Source: a bacterium
GTDB taxonomy: Bacteria > JAHJDO01
Length of the DNA: 13,802 nucleotides
NCBI GenBank assembly: GCA_030652805.1
Contig: JAUSPT010000033.1
Span: 1 to 13,802 of the forward strand
Direction: 5' to 3'
A program made the translations under genes and the position numbers. Shown here in pieces: positions 6,318 through 13,802 of this stretch. The first letter of the stretch is position 1. Each line of letters begins with the position of its first letter. The notes beneath the pieces are model-generated. The model had not been told where the DNA came from, searched no databases, and saw only the letters and a program-made list of their open reading frames with translations.

Positions 6318-8564
6318 ATGCATGCAAAATTAACTGACGCGGAAAAGATCCGCCTTTTGCCGTGGAGTATTGCCCACAATGCGGCAAATAATGTCTTTGC
6401 CTATTTTACTGTATTTGGCTCTGTGTTTATTCTGTTTTTAAATGAACTCGGCTTACCCAAGACCCAGATAGGATTTCTTCTTTCCCTCTTTCCTTTTTGC
6501 GGCATTTTAGCTTTATTCATTGCTCCGACGATTGCGCACACAGGTTTTAAGCGCACATTTATCATTTTCTGGGGACTGAGAAAACTTGTCATAGCTTTTT
6601 TGCTTTTAGCTCCATGGATTTTGTCGCGGTTTGGAATTCATGTAACCTTTATTTATATGGCTGGAATTCTATTGGTCTTTGCCATCTGCCGGGCGATTGG
6701 AGAGACGGCATACTATCCATGGTTCCAGGAGGTCGTACCAGATTCAATTCGCGGTAAATATACTGCTATAGACAACATATTTATTACTCTGACCGGTTCT
6801 CTGGCTATCGCAGTTGCCAGTTATGTGGTAGGACGCTCTCTGGGTTTGAGCAGATTCATGATCCTGATTGGGGCAGGTGTGGTTTTTGGCCTAATTGCGG
6901 TATGCTTCGCATCCTTTATCCCTGGAGGAGCACCAGTTCGTGACACTGCTGCAAAAACAGCACATTTCAAGCAAATGATGAATGTGCTACACGACAGGAA
7001 CTTTCTTTTTTATAATGGCGGCATAGGAGCAGTAACAGTGGTTTCTGTAGGACTGTTATCATTTGTTCCTTTGTTCATGAAAGAACAGGTAGGGCTTAGT
7101 TCAAGCAATGTTGTGCTACTGCAGATCGGGACCCTATTTGGGGGGTTACTCTCCGGTTATTTATGGGGCTGGTCCGCTGATCGTTATGGGAGTAAACCCA
7201 TAATGCTTTCAGGTCTGCACTTGATGGTTTTGCTTCCTGTATGCTGGTTGTTGATGCCAAGACATAGTGCCTGGAGTAGTTCGCTTGCCATGAGCATAGC
7301 ATTTCTCGGCGGGGCGGCTAGTATAGGTTTGATGATTGGGAGTGGTAGGCTTTTGTATGTCGGTGTTGTTCCCACACAGAAAAAAACAGAGTATATGGCG
7401 GTATACTATGCATGGATTGGATTGGTAGGTGGCTGTAGTCAACTGATTGCCGGACGATCTTTGGATTATTTCAAAGGAATGGGAGGTAATTTCTTCAATC
7501 TAACGCTTGATCCTTATACTCCCCTCTTTGTTGTGAGTTTTATATTACTTATTGTGGGAGCACTGTTAATAAGACAGGTGCGAGTTGATAGTGATATGCC
7601 GACAGGAAAATTTGCATGTATGTTTCTTCATGGAAATCCATTTGTGGCAATCGGGTCTGTGGTAAGATTTTATTTGGCCAAAGAGGAGGGCGCCAGAGTA
7701 TCAACGACCGAACATCTCGGCGAAGCAAAGAGTCCGTTAAACATTGATGAACTTCTCCATGCACTCTCTGATCCCAGTTTCAATGTCCGCTATGAAGCCA
7801 TTATTTCAATTTCCCGAACGCGTCCAGATGATAGACTAGTCAATGCTTTGATTCAGGTTCTTAGTGGCGATAACCCTGATCTTAGTATTGCTGCTGCCTG
7901 GGCGCTTGGCAGAATTGGAGACAAGACGGCAATTGAGCCGCTTCATAAGACTTTAGTATCAGGATATCCATTGCTTCAAGCCCGCAGCGCCAGGGCACTG
8001 GCGACTCTGGACGATGCTCAAGCTATCCCTTTGCTGCTTGAGCGCTTCAAAAATGAGCCGAATTGCGGCCTGCGTATAGCTTACGCCTCAGCTTTAGGAA
8101 CACTTAGAGCAACCGAAGCAACTGATGGGCTATTAACTCTCCTGCAGACATTACAGGATGAGTGTAACAGAATGGAGCTAGCTCTTGCTCTGGCGCGTAT
8201 TGTTGGAAATGAGCACTACTTTGTTCGACTTTGGCGTCGGCCGCGTTCGGAAATAGGAACTGCTGCCTCACAAGCCATGCTTTCCTTGAAGAGGAGAATA
8301 AAGAAGTTTCATAGGGACAGCGATAATTTCATGACAGTGCTTGATGACTGTGCGGAGGCTTTGGCGGAAAATGACTTACAGCGTGGAACGACATTATTGA
8401 GCGACGTAATTGACAATTTACCTGTGAAAGAGTTTGGAAAGACTTTTGCGGCTATTCTCAAAGATTGTGCAGAGCGCCTGGATGAATTCGGTGCTTCACG
8501 TATTGAGTATTTAATTCTTTCCCTGCACACGATAGATGCAGCATTGAACTCTGTCAAGAACTAA
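6318..8564 (+). CDS. MFS-type membrane transporter fused to C-terminal HEAT repeats
   Basis: This 748-residue protein has two parts. Residues about 14-420 hold roughly 12 hydrophobic segments of a major facilitator transporter, for example at 22-42, 50-71, 80-100, 108-126, 152-171, 179-200, 234-253, 264-284, 296-313, 321-342, 360-378 and 402-418. DSIRGKYTAIDN (142-153) and SADRYGSK (286-293) look like the short charged cytoplasmic loops of the fold. After a linker, residues about 474-660 form HEAT-like helical repeats with recurring patterns (DPSFNVRYEA, LSIAAAWALGRIGD, ARSARALATLDD, LRIAYASALGTL). A final helical region ends at 748. The repeats should be cytosolic and may recruit a partner or gate transport. 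The substrate is unknown. The gene sits two bases after recA, where recX is often found. Its GC is patchily high (38 of 60 bases at 7981-8040), suggesting acquisition. The start ATG has a weak ribosome site. Confidence 0.85.
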   Translation: MHAKLTDAEKIRLLPWSIAHNAANNVFAYFTVFGSVFILFLNELGLPKTQIGFLLSLFPFCGILALFIAPTIAHTGFKRTFIIFWGLRKLVIAFLLLAPWILSRFGIHVTFIYMAGILLVFAICRAIGETAYYPWFQEVVPDSIRGKYTAIDNIFITLTGSLAIAVASYVVGRSLGLSRFMILIGAGVVFGLIAVCFASFIPGGAPVRDTAAKTAHFKQMMNVLHDRNFLFYNGGIGAVTVVSVGLLSFVPLFMKEQVGLSSSNVVLLQIGTLFGGLLSGYLWGWSADRYGSKPIMLSGLHLMVLLPVCWLLMPRHSAWSSSLAMSIAFLGGAASIGLMIGSGRLLYVGVVPTQKKTEYMAVYYAWIGLVGGCSQLIAGRSLDYFKGMGGNFFNLTLDPYTPLFVVSFILLIVGALLIRQVRVDSDMPTGKFACMFLHGNPFVAIGSVVRFYLAKEEGARVSTTEHLGEAKSPLNIDELLHALSDPSFNVRYEAIISISRTRPDDRLVNALIQVLSGDNPDLSIAAAWALGRIGDKTAIEPLHKTLVSGYPLLQARSARALATLDDAQAIPLLLERFKNEPNCGLRIAYASALGTLRATEATDGLLTLLQTLQDECNRMELALALARIVGNEHYFVRLWRRPRSEIGTAASQAMLSLKRRIKKFHRDSDNFMTVLDDCAEALAENDLQRGTTLLSDVIDNLPVKEFGKTFAAILKDCAERLDEFGASRIEYLILSLHTIDAALNSVKN

Positions 8565-8577
8565 GGTATAAGGGATT

Positions 8578-11184
8578 ATGCAAAGTAAAAAAATTAGAAA
8601 ATCCTTTTTGGAATTCTTTAAGAACAAAGCTCATACTATTCTTCCCAGTGCTTCGTTGATTCCTGTGCAAGACGAGACACTGCTCTTTACAAATGCAGGG
8701 ATGAACCAGTTTAAGGATGTATTTCTAGGTCATGGCTCACGTAATTACAAACGCGTGGCAAACTCTCAAAAATGCATAAGGGTCAGCGGGAAACATAATG
8801 ATCTGGAAGATGTTGGACATGACAGTCATCATCATACCTTTTTTGAAATGCTTGGTAACTGGTCATTTGGTGATTATTTTAAGAAAGAAGCAATTAGTCT
8901 GGCATGGGAGCTGCTTACTGAAGTATGGAAACTGCCAAAGGAAAGACTCTGGGCAACTGTATATAAGCCGGATGAAGAATCCTTTAATTATTGGAAGACT
9001 GAAACAAATATTGATACCAGCCATATTCTCCGCTTTGGTGAAAAAGAAAACTTCTGGGATATGGGAGAGACTGGTCCATGTGGGCCGTGTTCAGAAATAC
9101 ATATTGATTTAACTGAAAATGGCTGTAATAAATCTTTAATCAACGCCAATAATCCAGATGTCCTGGAGCTGTGGAACCTGGTGTTCATACAGCATAACCG
9201 CAGAGAGGATGGGTCGTTGGAGGAGCTGCCTTCCATGCATGTGGATACTGGCATGGGACTCGAGCGTATATCAAGAGTATTACAAAACGTAAGCTCAAAT
9301 TATGATACTGACCTCTTTAAACCTATTGTTGAGGCTGTATGCGAAATCTCAGAAAAATCATATAGAGATAAATATGTTGTATCAATACAGGTAATTGTTG
9401 ATCACATCCGTGCGTTGGTATTTGCGATAGCAGACGGAGTAATGCCCTCAAACGAAGGAAGAGGATATGTGCTCAGACGGCTTATAAGAAGAGCCTCAAG
9501 AAGGGGAAACGTGCTCCAGCTTAATCAGCCCTTTTTATACAGACTGGTTGGTTCCGTTGTAAATATTATGAAGGATGCATATCCTGAGCTGGAGACGCAA
9601 AGAGAGCATATAAGCCTTATACTTAAGAGCGAGGAAGAGCGCTTCCAGAAAACACTCCTGCAGGGAATAAACCTATTTCAAGAGCTTGTTAAATATGTTA
9701 AAAAAGATAAGAAAAAGCTCATCAGCGGAGAGAGTGCATTCAGGTTATACGATACATTCGGTTTTCCTATTGATCTTACCTGCGAAATGGCAAGAGAGCA
9801 GGGGCTTAAAGTGGATATAGAGGAATTTAATAGGGAAATGGCTAAACAAAGACAACGAAGTATTTCGCAAACTCCACTAGTTTCAAGGGTTACTGTTTTT
9901 AAACAAAGCACTCTGTTTACTGGATATAGTAAGTATTCTGATAAGGCGCAGATATTATGTATTCTAAAAGGTGGCAAAAAAACTGATAAAGCAAAACAGC
10001 AGGATGACATTGAGCTAATACTTGATAAAACATGTTTTTACGCTGAATCCGGAGGCCAGATTGGAGATACAGGCGTAATTTCCAGAGAAGATTGCGACAT
10101 ACAGATAAAAGATACTTATAAAATATCTGATACGTTTATTCACAAAGCTAAAATTTCTAAAGGCACAATCAAAATTGGTGATAATGTGACTGCATCTATT
10201 GATATAGCCAGACGCATGAGAATTGCAAAACATCACAGTTCAGCGCATCTTCTTCAATATGCGCTTCGCCAGGTTCTTGGCAAACATATCCAACAGGCTG
10301 GATCGTGGGTTGGAGAGAAAAGAATGCGATTTGATTTCAACCACTTTAACGCTGTTAGTAATGATCAGCTTAATAGCATTGAAGAAATTGTAAACCAAAA
10401 GATTATGGAACTTGTTGAGGTAAAAACCTTTAATACCTCTATGAAAAAAGCTAAGGAGCTTGGAGCTATTGCCTTATTCAATGAGAAATATGGGGAGACA
10501 GTAAGGGTTGTCCGGATAGGTGATTTTAGTGTAGAGCTCTGTGGAGGAACGCATGTAAAAAATACAGGAGAAATAGGATTGTTTAGAATAATCTCTGATA
10601 GTTCAATTGCTTCGGGGGTAAGAAGAATTGAGGCCTCATGTGGTGAGGCTGCATATAATATTATGAAAGAAGAGCAAGAAATTCTTGCGGAAACTTCTCA
10701 TCTCTTACATGCCCCCGTATCTGAAATATCAAGCAGGGTAGCAACACTTATAAAAAATCATAAAGAGCTTGAAAAACAAAGCAAAAAATTTAAAAGCAAA
10801 CAGGTAATGACAAATATAGATGATTTCATCAAGAAAGCCATTACAGTAAATAATGTAAAACTAGTTTCTGCGTCTCTGAAGAATATGGGGCATGAGGCAT
10901 TGAGGGACATCGCAGATGTATTAAAAACAAAGCTGGGCTCATCAGCCGTAGTAGTACTCGGATCTGTAAAGAAGAATAAAGTATGCCTTGTAACAGCAGT
11001 GACTTCTGATCTTGTGTCTAAAGGTTTGCATGCTGGAAGGATCATTAAAGAGATTGCGCAAATTACTGGTGGTAGTGGTGGTGGTAGGCCAGACATGGCA
11101 CAGGCAGGAGGAAAGGACGTATCCAAGCTTGATCAAGCTTTAAAACAGGTTCCTGAAATAATACGAGAAGGAATAAATGCGTAG
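8578..11184 (+). CDS. alaS: alanyl-tRNA synthetase
   Basis: This 868-residue class II synthetase charges tRNA-Ala and edits mischarged Ser/Gly. Aminoacylation-domain signatures are intact: FTNAGMNQFKDVFLG, RVANSQKCIRVSGKHNDLEDVG, the HHTFFEMLGNWSFGDYF segment, GETGPCGPCSEIH and VDTGMGLERI. ADGVMPSNEGRGYVLRRLIRRA belongs to the tRNA-recognition helices. The editing domain carries the zinc ligands HSSAH (553-557) and CGGTH (655-659). The C-Ala domain ends with GGSGGGRPDMAQAGG (831-845). The length is close to the E. coli enzyme (876), so nothing is missing. The ATG follows AAGGG (8570-8574) at a short 3-base spacing, and AAGG at 8563-8566 may assist. The stop overlaps the ruvX start by 8 bases, so the two genes are coupled. 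Alanyl-tRNA synthetase near recA is a common bacterial arrangement. Confidence 0.98.
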   Translation: MQSKKIRKSFLEFFKNKAHTILPSASLIPVQDETLLFTNAGMNQFKDVFLGHGSRNYKRVANSQKCIRVSGKHNDLEDVGHDSHHHTFFEMLGNWSFGDYFKKEAISLAWELLTEVWKLPKERLWATVYKPDEESFNYWKTETNIDTSHILRFGEKENFWDMGETGPCGPCSEIHIDLTENGCNKSLINANNPDVLELWNLVFIQHNRREDGSLEELPSMHVDTGMGLERISRVLQNVSSNYDTDLFKPIVEAVCEISEKSYRDKYVVSIQVIVDHIRALVFAIADGVMPSNEGRGYVLRRLIRRASRRGNVLQLNQPFLYRLVGSVVNIMKDAYPELETQREHISLILKSEEERFQKTLLQGINLFQELVKYVKKDKKKLISGESAFRLYDTFGFPIDLTCEMAREQGLKVDIEEFNREMAKQRQRSISQTPLVSRVTVFKQSTLFTGYSKYSDKAQILCILKGGKKTDKAKQQDDIELILDKTCFYAESGGQIGDTGVISREDCDIQIKDTYKISDTFIHKAKISKGTIKIGDNVTASIDIARRMRIAKHHSSAHLLQYALRQVLGKHIQQAGSWVGEKRMRFDFNHFNAVSNDQLNSIEEIVNQKIMELVEVKTFNTSMKKAKELGAIALFNEKYGETVRVVRIGDFSVELCGGTHVKNTGEIGLFRIISDSSIASGVRRIEASCGEAAYNIMKEEQEILAETSHLLHAPVSEISSRVATLIKNHKELEKQSKKFKSKQVMTNIDDFIKKAITVNNVKLVSASLKNMGHEALRDIADVLKTKLGSSAVVVLGSVKKNKVCLVTAVTSDLVSKGLHAGRIIKEIAQITGGSGGGRPDMAQAGGKDVSKLDQALKQVPEIIREGINA

Positions 11185-11605
11185 AATCCTCGGATTGGAT
11201 ATTGGAGATAAGCGGATAGGAGTTTCGGTAAGTGATGAGTTAGGCATAACAGCACAGGGGCTTGAAAATATCCATAGAGAATCCGATGATCAGGCTATAA
11301 AAGAAATATGTAACCTAGTAAATCAGTTACATATAGAAGAAGTTATTGTTGGAATGCCTAAAAATATGAATGGCACTCTTGGTCCGCAGGCAGAAAAGGT
11401 AATGAAATTTTCGAAAGCGATAGCTTCTTCAGTACGTATTCCGATTAAACACTGGGACGAGCGATTAACGACTGTTATTGCACAAAGAAGTCTTACGGCT
11501 TTAAATGTAAAAGGCAGAAAAAAGAAGAAGAAAGTTGACAGGATTGCAAGTCAGCTCATTCTCCAGGGATATCTGGACAATAAATCCCTAAAGAGCAAGC
11601 AGTAA
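11177..11605 (+). CDS. ruvX: RuvX/YqgF family RNase H-fold nuclease (pre-16S rRNA processing / Holliday junction resolvase-like)
   Basis: This 142-residue protein has the full length of the YqgF family. Relatives mature the 5' end of 16S rRNA in E. coli and resolve Holliday junctions in mycobacteria. The RNase H-like fold is visible: ILGLDIGDKRIGVSVSD (4-20, with Asp8 as first acidic ligand), EEVIVGMPKNMNG (54-66), WDERLTT (93-99) and VDRIASQLILQGYLD (120-134, Asp121 as last acidic residue). A run KGRKKKKKVD (112-121) gives a basic patch just before the last catalytic Asp. Its ATG lies inside the last codons of alaS (8-base overlap), the classic alaS-yqgF pairing that implies coupled expression. 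The gene ends with two tandem stops (TAATAA). It acts in the cytoplasm. Confidence 0.93.
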   Translation: MRRILGLDIGDKRIGVSVSDELGITAQGLENIHRESDDQAIKEICNLVNQLHIEEVIVGMPKNMNGTLGPQAEKVMKFSKAIASSVRIPIKHWDERLTTVIAQRSLTALNVKGRKKKKKVDRIASQLILQGYLDNKSLKSKQ

Positions 11606-11617
11606 TAAGTGCTGGAC

Positions 11618-13195
11618 ATGAATAACCGCAAATATATTCTTATAATCATTCTTGCAGGAATAGCCGCATACCTAACCTCTTTCCAGAACAGCTTTGTATG
11701 GGATGATATTGGTCTAATTAGCATAAATCCCTATATAAAAAGCTGGAAACATATTGGAGATCTTTTTACCTCCTTCCTCTACCATAAAACTGGTGAAGGT
11801 GGAATCTTTTACAGGCCTATTGTCTCGCTTTCATTTCTGATAGATTACAGCATATGGAAAGAGAATCCTGTTGGATATCATCTGACAAATCTCCTGCTTC
11901 ATATTTTAAACGCTATTCTGCTATACAAAATAATCTTCTATATGTTCAAAGAGGAAAAGATGGCATTTTTTACAGCTCTTCTCTTTCTTGTACATCCAAT
12001 TCATACTGAGGCTGTTACATATATATCTGGCAGAGCTGATCCAATAGTAACCTTATTTATGCTCTTCTCATTACTCCTGTTTATAACATATGCCCCTCAA
12101 AACAAGTTCTGGGGCATGTTTTATGCTATTACTTTCTATATATTTGCCCTGCTCACAAAAGCATACGCTATAGTCTTCATCCTACTTATTGGGGCATATG
12201 GACTTTGTTTTAAGCCAAAGATTAAATCACGGCATTATCTGATATTTTTTGTAATTTCATTAATTTATGGGCTAGTACGGCTGGCTCTGTTAAAGAATGA
12301 GACTGGAGTGTTTCTATTCAAACAAAATATGAACATGCCTCATCTTTTACTGGTTATAAGCAGATCGTTTGCCGAATACATAAGGTTTCTTCTATTCCCA
12401 ATAAACCTACATTATCAGAGAGAGCTTCACATGCCTCATTCAATCTTCCAGCCAATTGGAATACTATCAATTCTTGTACCTCTTGCATTTATTCTTTTTG
12501 TCATCATTTTTAGAAAGAAAAGACCTGTTCTCTTTGGCTCAATATGGTTTATAGTAAGTCTTATTCCGTATCAAAGCGCTCTGCAATTAAATGCAACAGT
12601 AGCAGAGCACTGGCTATACTTTCCTTCAATAGGTTTCTTCCTTGTTGTCTCAAGTCTTTTGACGTCCCATGCAAAAAATATAAAGTATCGACATGTTTTA
12701 AATATAGCTCGTTATACTTTTCTTGTATTGATGGTTATTGCTGGAATAGTGCTTACTAATTCCGAGAGCCGTCATTGGAAGAATGAAATTACTTTATATA
12801 ATTACATATTAAAATTCAGACCGAATGAGCCAAGGGTTCACAATAATCTTGGCAATGCATATGCAACAGAGGGAAGGCACGAGAATGCCCTACTGCATTT
12901 CAAAAAAGCACTTAAAATCGCACCAGGTTATTCTACTGCTTATTTTAATATGGGAGCTGTATATCTAGAAAAAAAACACTTTTATACAGCTGCTACACAA
13001 TTTCAAAAAGCACTAACCTTGAATCCATCTTATACAAAAGCCCGCTTATATCTGGCAGATACATATAATAGATTAGGCCTGGCGTATTACAAGCAAAAGA
13101 ATTATCCAAAGGCCAGAGAATTATGGGTAAAAGCCTTGAAGATTTATCCTGGATATTCCGGAGCAAAAAAGAATCTTGAGAGATTAAGGAGGTAA
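11618..13195 (+). CDS. multi-pass membrane protein with C-terminal TPRs, TMTC/GT-C glycosyltransferase-like
   Basis: I place the start at ATG 11618 (525 residues). GTG 11609, three codons upstream, would give 528 residues, and neither has a clear Shine-Dalgarno; the numbering below counts from the GTG. The protein opens with a membrane helix (8-24) followed by NSFVWDDIG (27-35), which places an acidic pair just outside the first helix, as in GT-C glycosyltransferases. YRPIVSLSFLIDY (68-80), YHLTNLLLHILNAILL (90-105), HPIHTEAVTYISGRAD (129-144) and AEHWLYFPSIGFF (332-344) match the layout of TMTC-type proteins. Further helices run to about 383. Residues 404-525 form about three TPR units with hallmark NNLGNAYATEGRHENALLHF and YFNMGAVYLEKK patterns. 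The predicted role is sugar transfer from a lipid donor to an extracytoplasmic acceptor, inferred from family resemblance only. The segment LTKAYA (182-187) lacks the acidic residue I expect in an LxKE motif. Confidence 0.8.
   Translation: MNNRKYILIIILAGIAAYLTSFQNSFVWDDIGLISINPYIKSWKHIGDLFTSFLYHKTGEGGIFYRPIVSLSFLIDYSIWKENPVGYHLTNLLLHILNAILLYKIIFYMFKEEKMAFFTALLFLVHPIHTEAVTYISGRADPIVTLFMLFSLLLFITYAPQNKFWGMFYAITFYIFALLTKAYAIVFILLIGAYGLCFKPKIKSRHYLIFFVISLIYGLVRLALLKNETGVFLFKQNMNMPHLLLVISRSFAEYIRFLLFPINLHYQRELHMPHSIFQPIGILSILVPLAFILFVIIFRKKRPVLFGSIWFIVSLIPYQSALQLNATVAEHWLYFPSIGFFLVVSSLLTSHAKNIKYRHVLNIARYTFLVLMVIAGIVLTNSESRHWKNEITLYNYILKFRPNEPRVHNNLGNAYATEGRHENALLHFKKALKIAPGYSTAYFNMGAVYLEKKHFYTAATQFQKALTLNPSYTKARLYLADTYNRLGLAYYKQKNYPKARELWVKALKIYPGYSGAKKNLERLRR
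13186..13192 (+). promoter_or_regulatory. strong Shine-Dalgarno at the end of the TPR gene
   Basis: AAGGAGG overlaps the final codons (AGG AGG) and stop of the TPR membrane gene. It lies 9 bases before the ATG of a 10-codon mini-ORF at 13202, not before the beta-helix gene, whose own AGGAG is at 13218-13222. Its position suggests it serves the mini-ORF. Confidence 0.55.
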
Positions 13196-13201
13196 GACAC
13201 T

Positions 13202-13234
13202 ATGATTAATAACACAAAGGAGAAGAAATGTTGA
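13202..13234 (+). CDS. 10-codon mini-ORF, possible leader peptide
   Basis: ATG at 13202 opens a 10-residue frame (MINNTKEKKC) closed by TGA at 13232-13234. It is preceded by AAGGAGG at an ideal 9-base distance. Its stop lies just inside the beta-helix gene, whose ATG (13228) overlaps the mini-ORF by 7 bases in another frame, so reading the mini-ORF would deliver ribosomes to that start. It shows no protein family. It may be a coupling leader, a remnant of a deleted gene's start, or chance. Confidence 0.35.
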   Translation: MINNTKEKKC

Positions 13235-13802
13235 AAAAACGGAAATACTTTCCGAACGCACCCGAATCCATGGGCAAAAAATATTATGTAGCGCAACACC
13301 ATCCCAAAGCAGCGGATACAAATCCGGGCACGGAAAACCTTCCCTTCAAGACCATCTCTAAGGCGGCTTCTGTCGTTGATATGTACGATACAGTCATTAT
13401 CGGTGCTGGGACATATCGTGAACAGGTACCCCTTGTGCGGCATGGGCACCTATATATCCCTGAAAGTTTGATTACCTTCAAGGCTGTTCCTGGCACAGAA
13501 GTTTATCTGAAGGGCTCAGATGTTTTTGATACCGAGTGGCAAGCTATTGGCCGTGGTGTCTACAAAGCAAAACTGCCGAAATTCCTGTTTGAGCAGGGGA
13601 CTTACAATCCCTACGAGTTGAGCGGTGTGATAGATGAACCGGGGAAAGTTAGACCTGTTAAAGGAGAAAGATTGCAGGAAACACTCGGACAGATTTACGT
13701 AGATGGCGAAGCTCTTGAACAGTCAGATAGTTTACAGAGTGTGAAGAACACTCCAGGATCATTTGTTGTTTCAGCAGACGGTAAAGAAGTATTTGTGCAC
13801 TT
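13228..13802 (+). CDS. right-handed parallel beta-helix protein (polysaccharide-active enzyme-like), 3' end cut by window
   Basis: The frame is open from ATG 13228 to the window end: 191 full codons and two bases, no stop. AGGAG (13218-13222) five bases upstream fixes the start. Residues 19-67 carry the entry signature of beta-helix proteins such as pectate lyase-like and DUF1565-type enzymes: YYVAQHHPKAADTNPGT (19-35), PFKTISKA (39-46), DTVIIGAGTYREQV (54-67), then short beta-strand segments (ITFKAVPGTEVYLKG, GVYKAKLP, GQIYVDGEALEQ). This suggests binding or cleavage of a carbohydrate polymer; the family (PL9-like, GH141-like or other) cannot be settled from the N-terminal part. No signal peptide is visible, which is unusual for an extracellular polysaccharide enzyme. 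GC is higher than in the trp genes (28 of 60 bases at 13261-13320 against 22 of 60 at 841-900), hinting at transfer or different codon use. Confidence 0.8.
   Translation, partial: MLKKRKYFPNAPESMGKKYYVAQHHPKAADTNPGTENLPFKTISKAASVVDMYDTVIIGAGTYREQVPLVRHGHLYIPESLITFKAVPGTEVYLKGSDVFDTEWQAIGRGVYKAKLPKFLFEQGTYNPYELSGVIDEPGKVRPVKGERLQETLGQIYVDGEALEQSDSLQSVKNTPGSFVVSADGKEVFVH

Noticed and set aside
8798-9112. Second + strand frame of about 104 codons inside alaS
   Set aside because: It is out of frame with an intact alaS whose catalytic motifs cover the same bases.
10758-11126. Antisense open frame of about 122 codons across the alaS 3' end
   Set aside because: It is the shadow of the alaS C-terminal domain; its Pro/Ser/Thr-rich translation is typical of antisense reading.
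11125-11140. 16-base palindrome AAGCTTGATCAAGCTT in alaS
   Set aside because: It encodes KLDQAL in the C-Ala domain, is short, and is made of common restriction-site-like words. Chance is a reasonable explanation.
13144-13496. Two overlapping antisense frames over the beta-helix gene
   Set aside because: The + strand frame from 13228 has a good ribosome site, an unbroken frame and a clear beta-helix signature; the antisense frames have none of these.

Overview
This 13.8 kb window is a bacterial chromosomal segment of low GC content (about 37-38% in sampled housekeeping lines). Every supportable gene lies on the + strand. The core genes are ordinary bacterial ones: cold-shock protein, trpC-trpB-trpA, cinA, thpR, recA, alaS and ruvX. 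Three accessory-looking genes accompany them: an MFS transporter fused to HEAT repeats, a TMTC-like multi-membrane TPR protein, and a parallel beta-helix protein cut off by the window end. AT-rich DNA, an alaS-ruvX arrangement and large membrane/TPR and beta-helix genes fit an uncultivated candidate phylum (Omnitrophota-like lineages come to mind). The sequence alone does not settle the lineage, so this is a low-confidence inference.

Layout. Bases 1-273 are very AT-rich and hold short direct repeats, a 24-base tandem repeat and a promoter. A cold-shock gene (274-480) follows and ends in a strong intrinsic terminator (513-558). A sigma70-type promoter overlapping the terminator's T-tract (557-585) opens the trp block: trpC, trpB and trpA are joined by 4-base stop/start overlaps (ATGA, GTGA) and cover the last three steps of tryptophan synthesis. 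trpF, trpD, trpE and trpG are not here. cinA follows 15 bases after trpA. thpR comes directly after cinA and has no canonical start codon; the family-typical N-terminus begins at an ATC.

recA (5305-6315) has the strongest Shine-Dalgarno of the window. The place where recX often sits, between recA and alaS, holds a 748-residue MFS-HEAT fusion of higher GC. alaS overlaps ruvX by 8 bases. A membrane protein resembling TMTC/GT-C glycosyltransferases with C-terminal TPRs comes next. A strong Shine-Dalgarno at its very end leads a 10-codon mini-ORF whose stop overlaps the start of the beta-helix gene, which runs off the window and is again of higher GC.

How the genes fit together: trpCBA form a tightly coupled metabolic unit. 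cinA, thpR, recA, alaS and ruvX form a housekeeping set of nucleotide salvage, RNA processing, recombination, translation and Holliday-junction/rRNA maturation functions. No terminator is visible between 558 and the window end, so long polycistronic transcription is plausible. No RNA genes, CRISPR arrays or intact mobile elements were seen. The points most worth checking are the AUC start of thpR, the MFS-HEAT fusion in the recX position, a perfect 26-base palindrome inside trpA, and the mini-ORF before the beta-helix gene.
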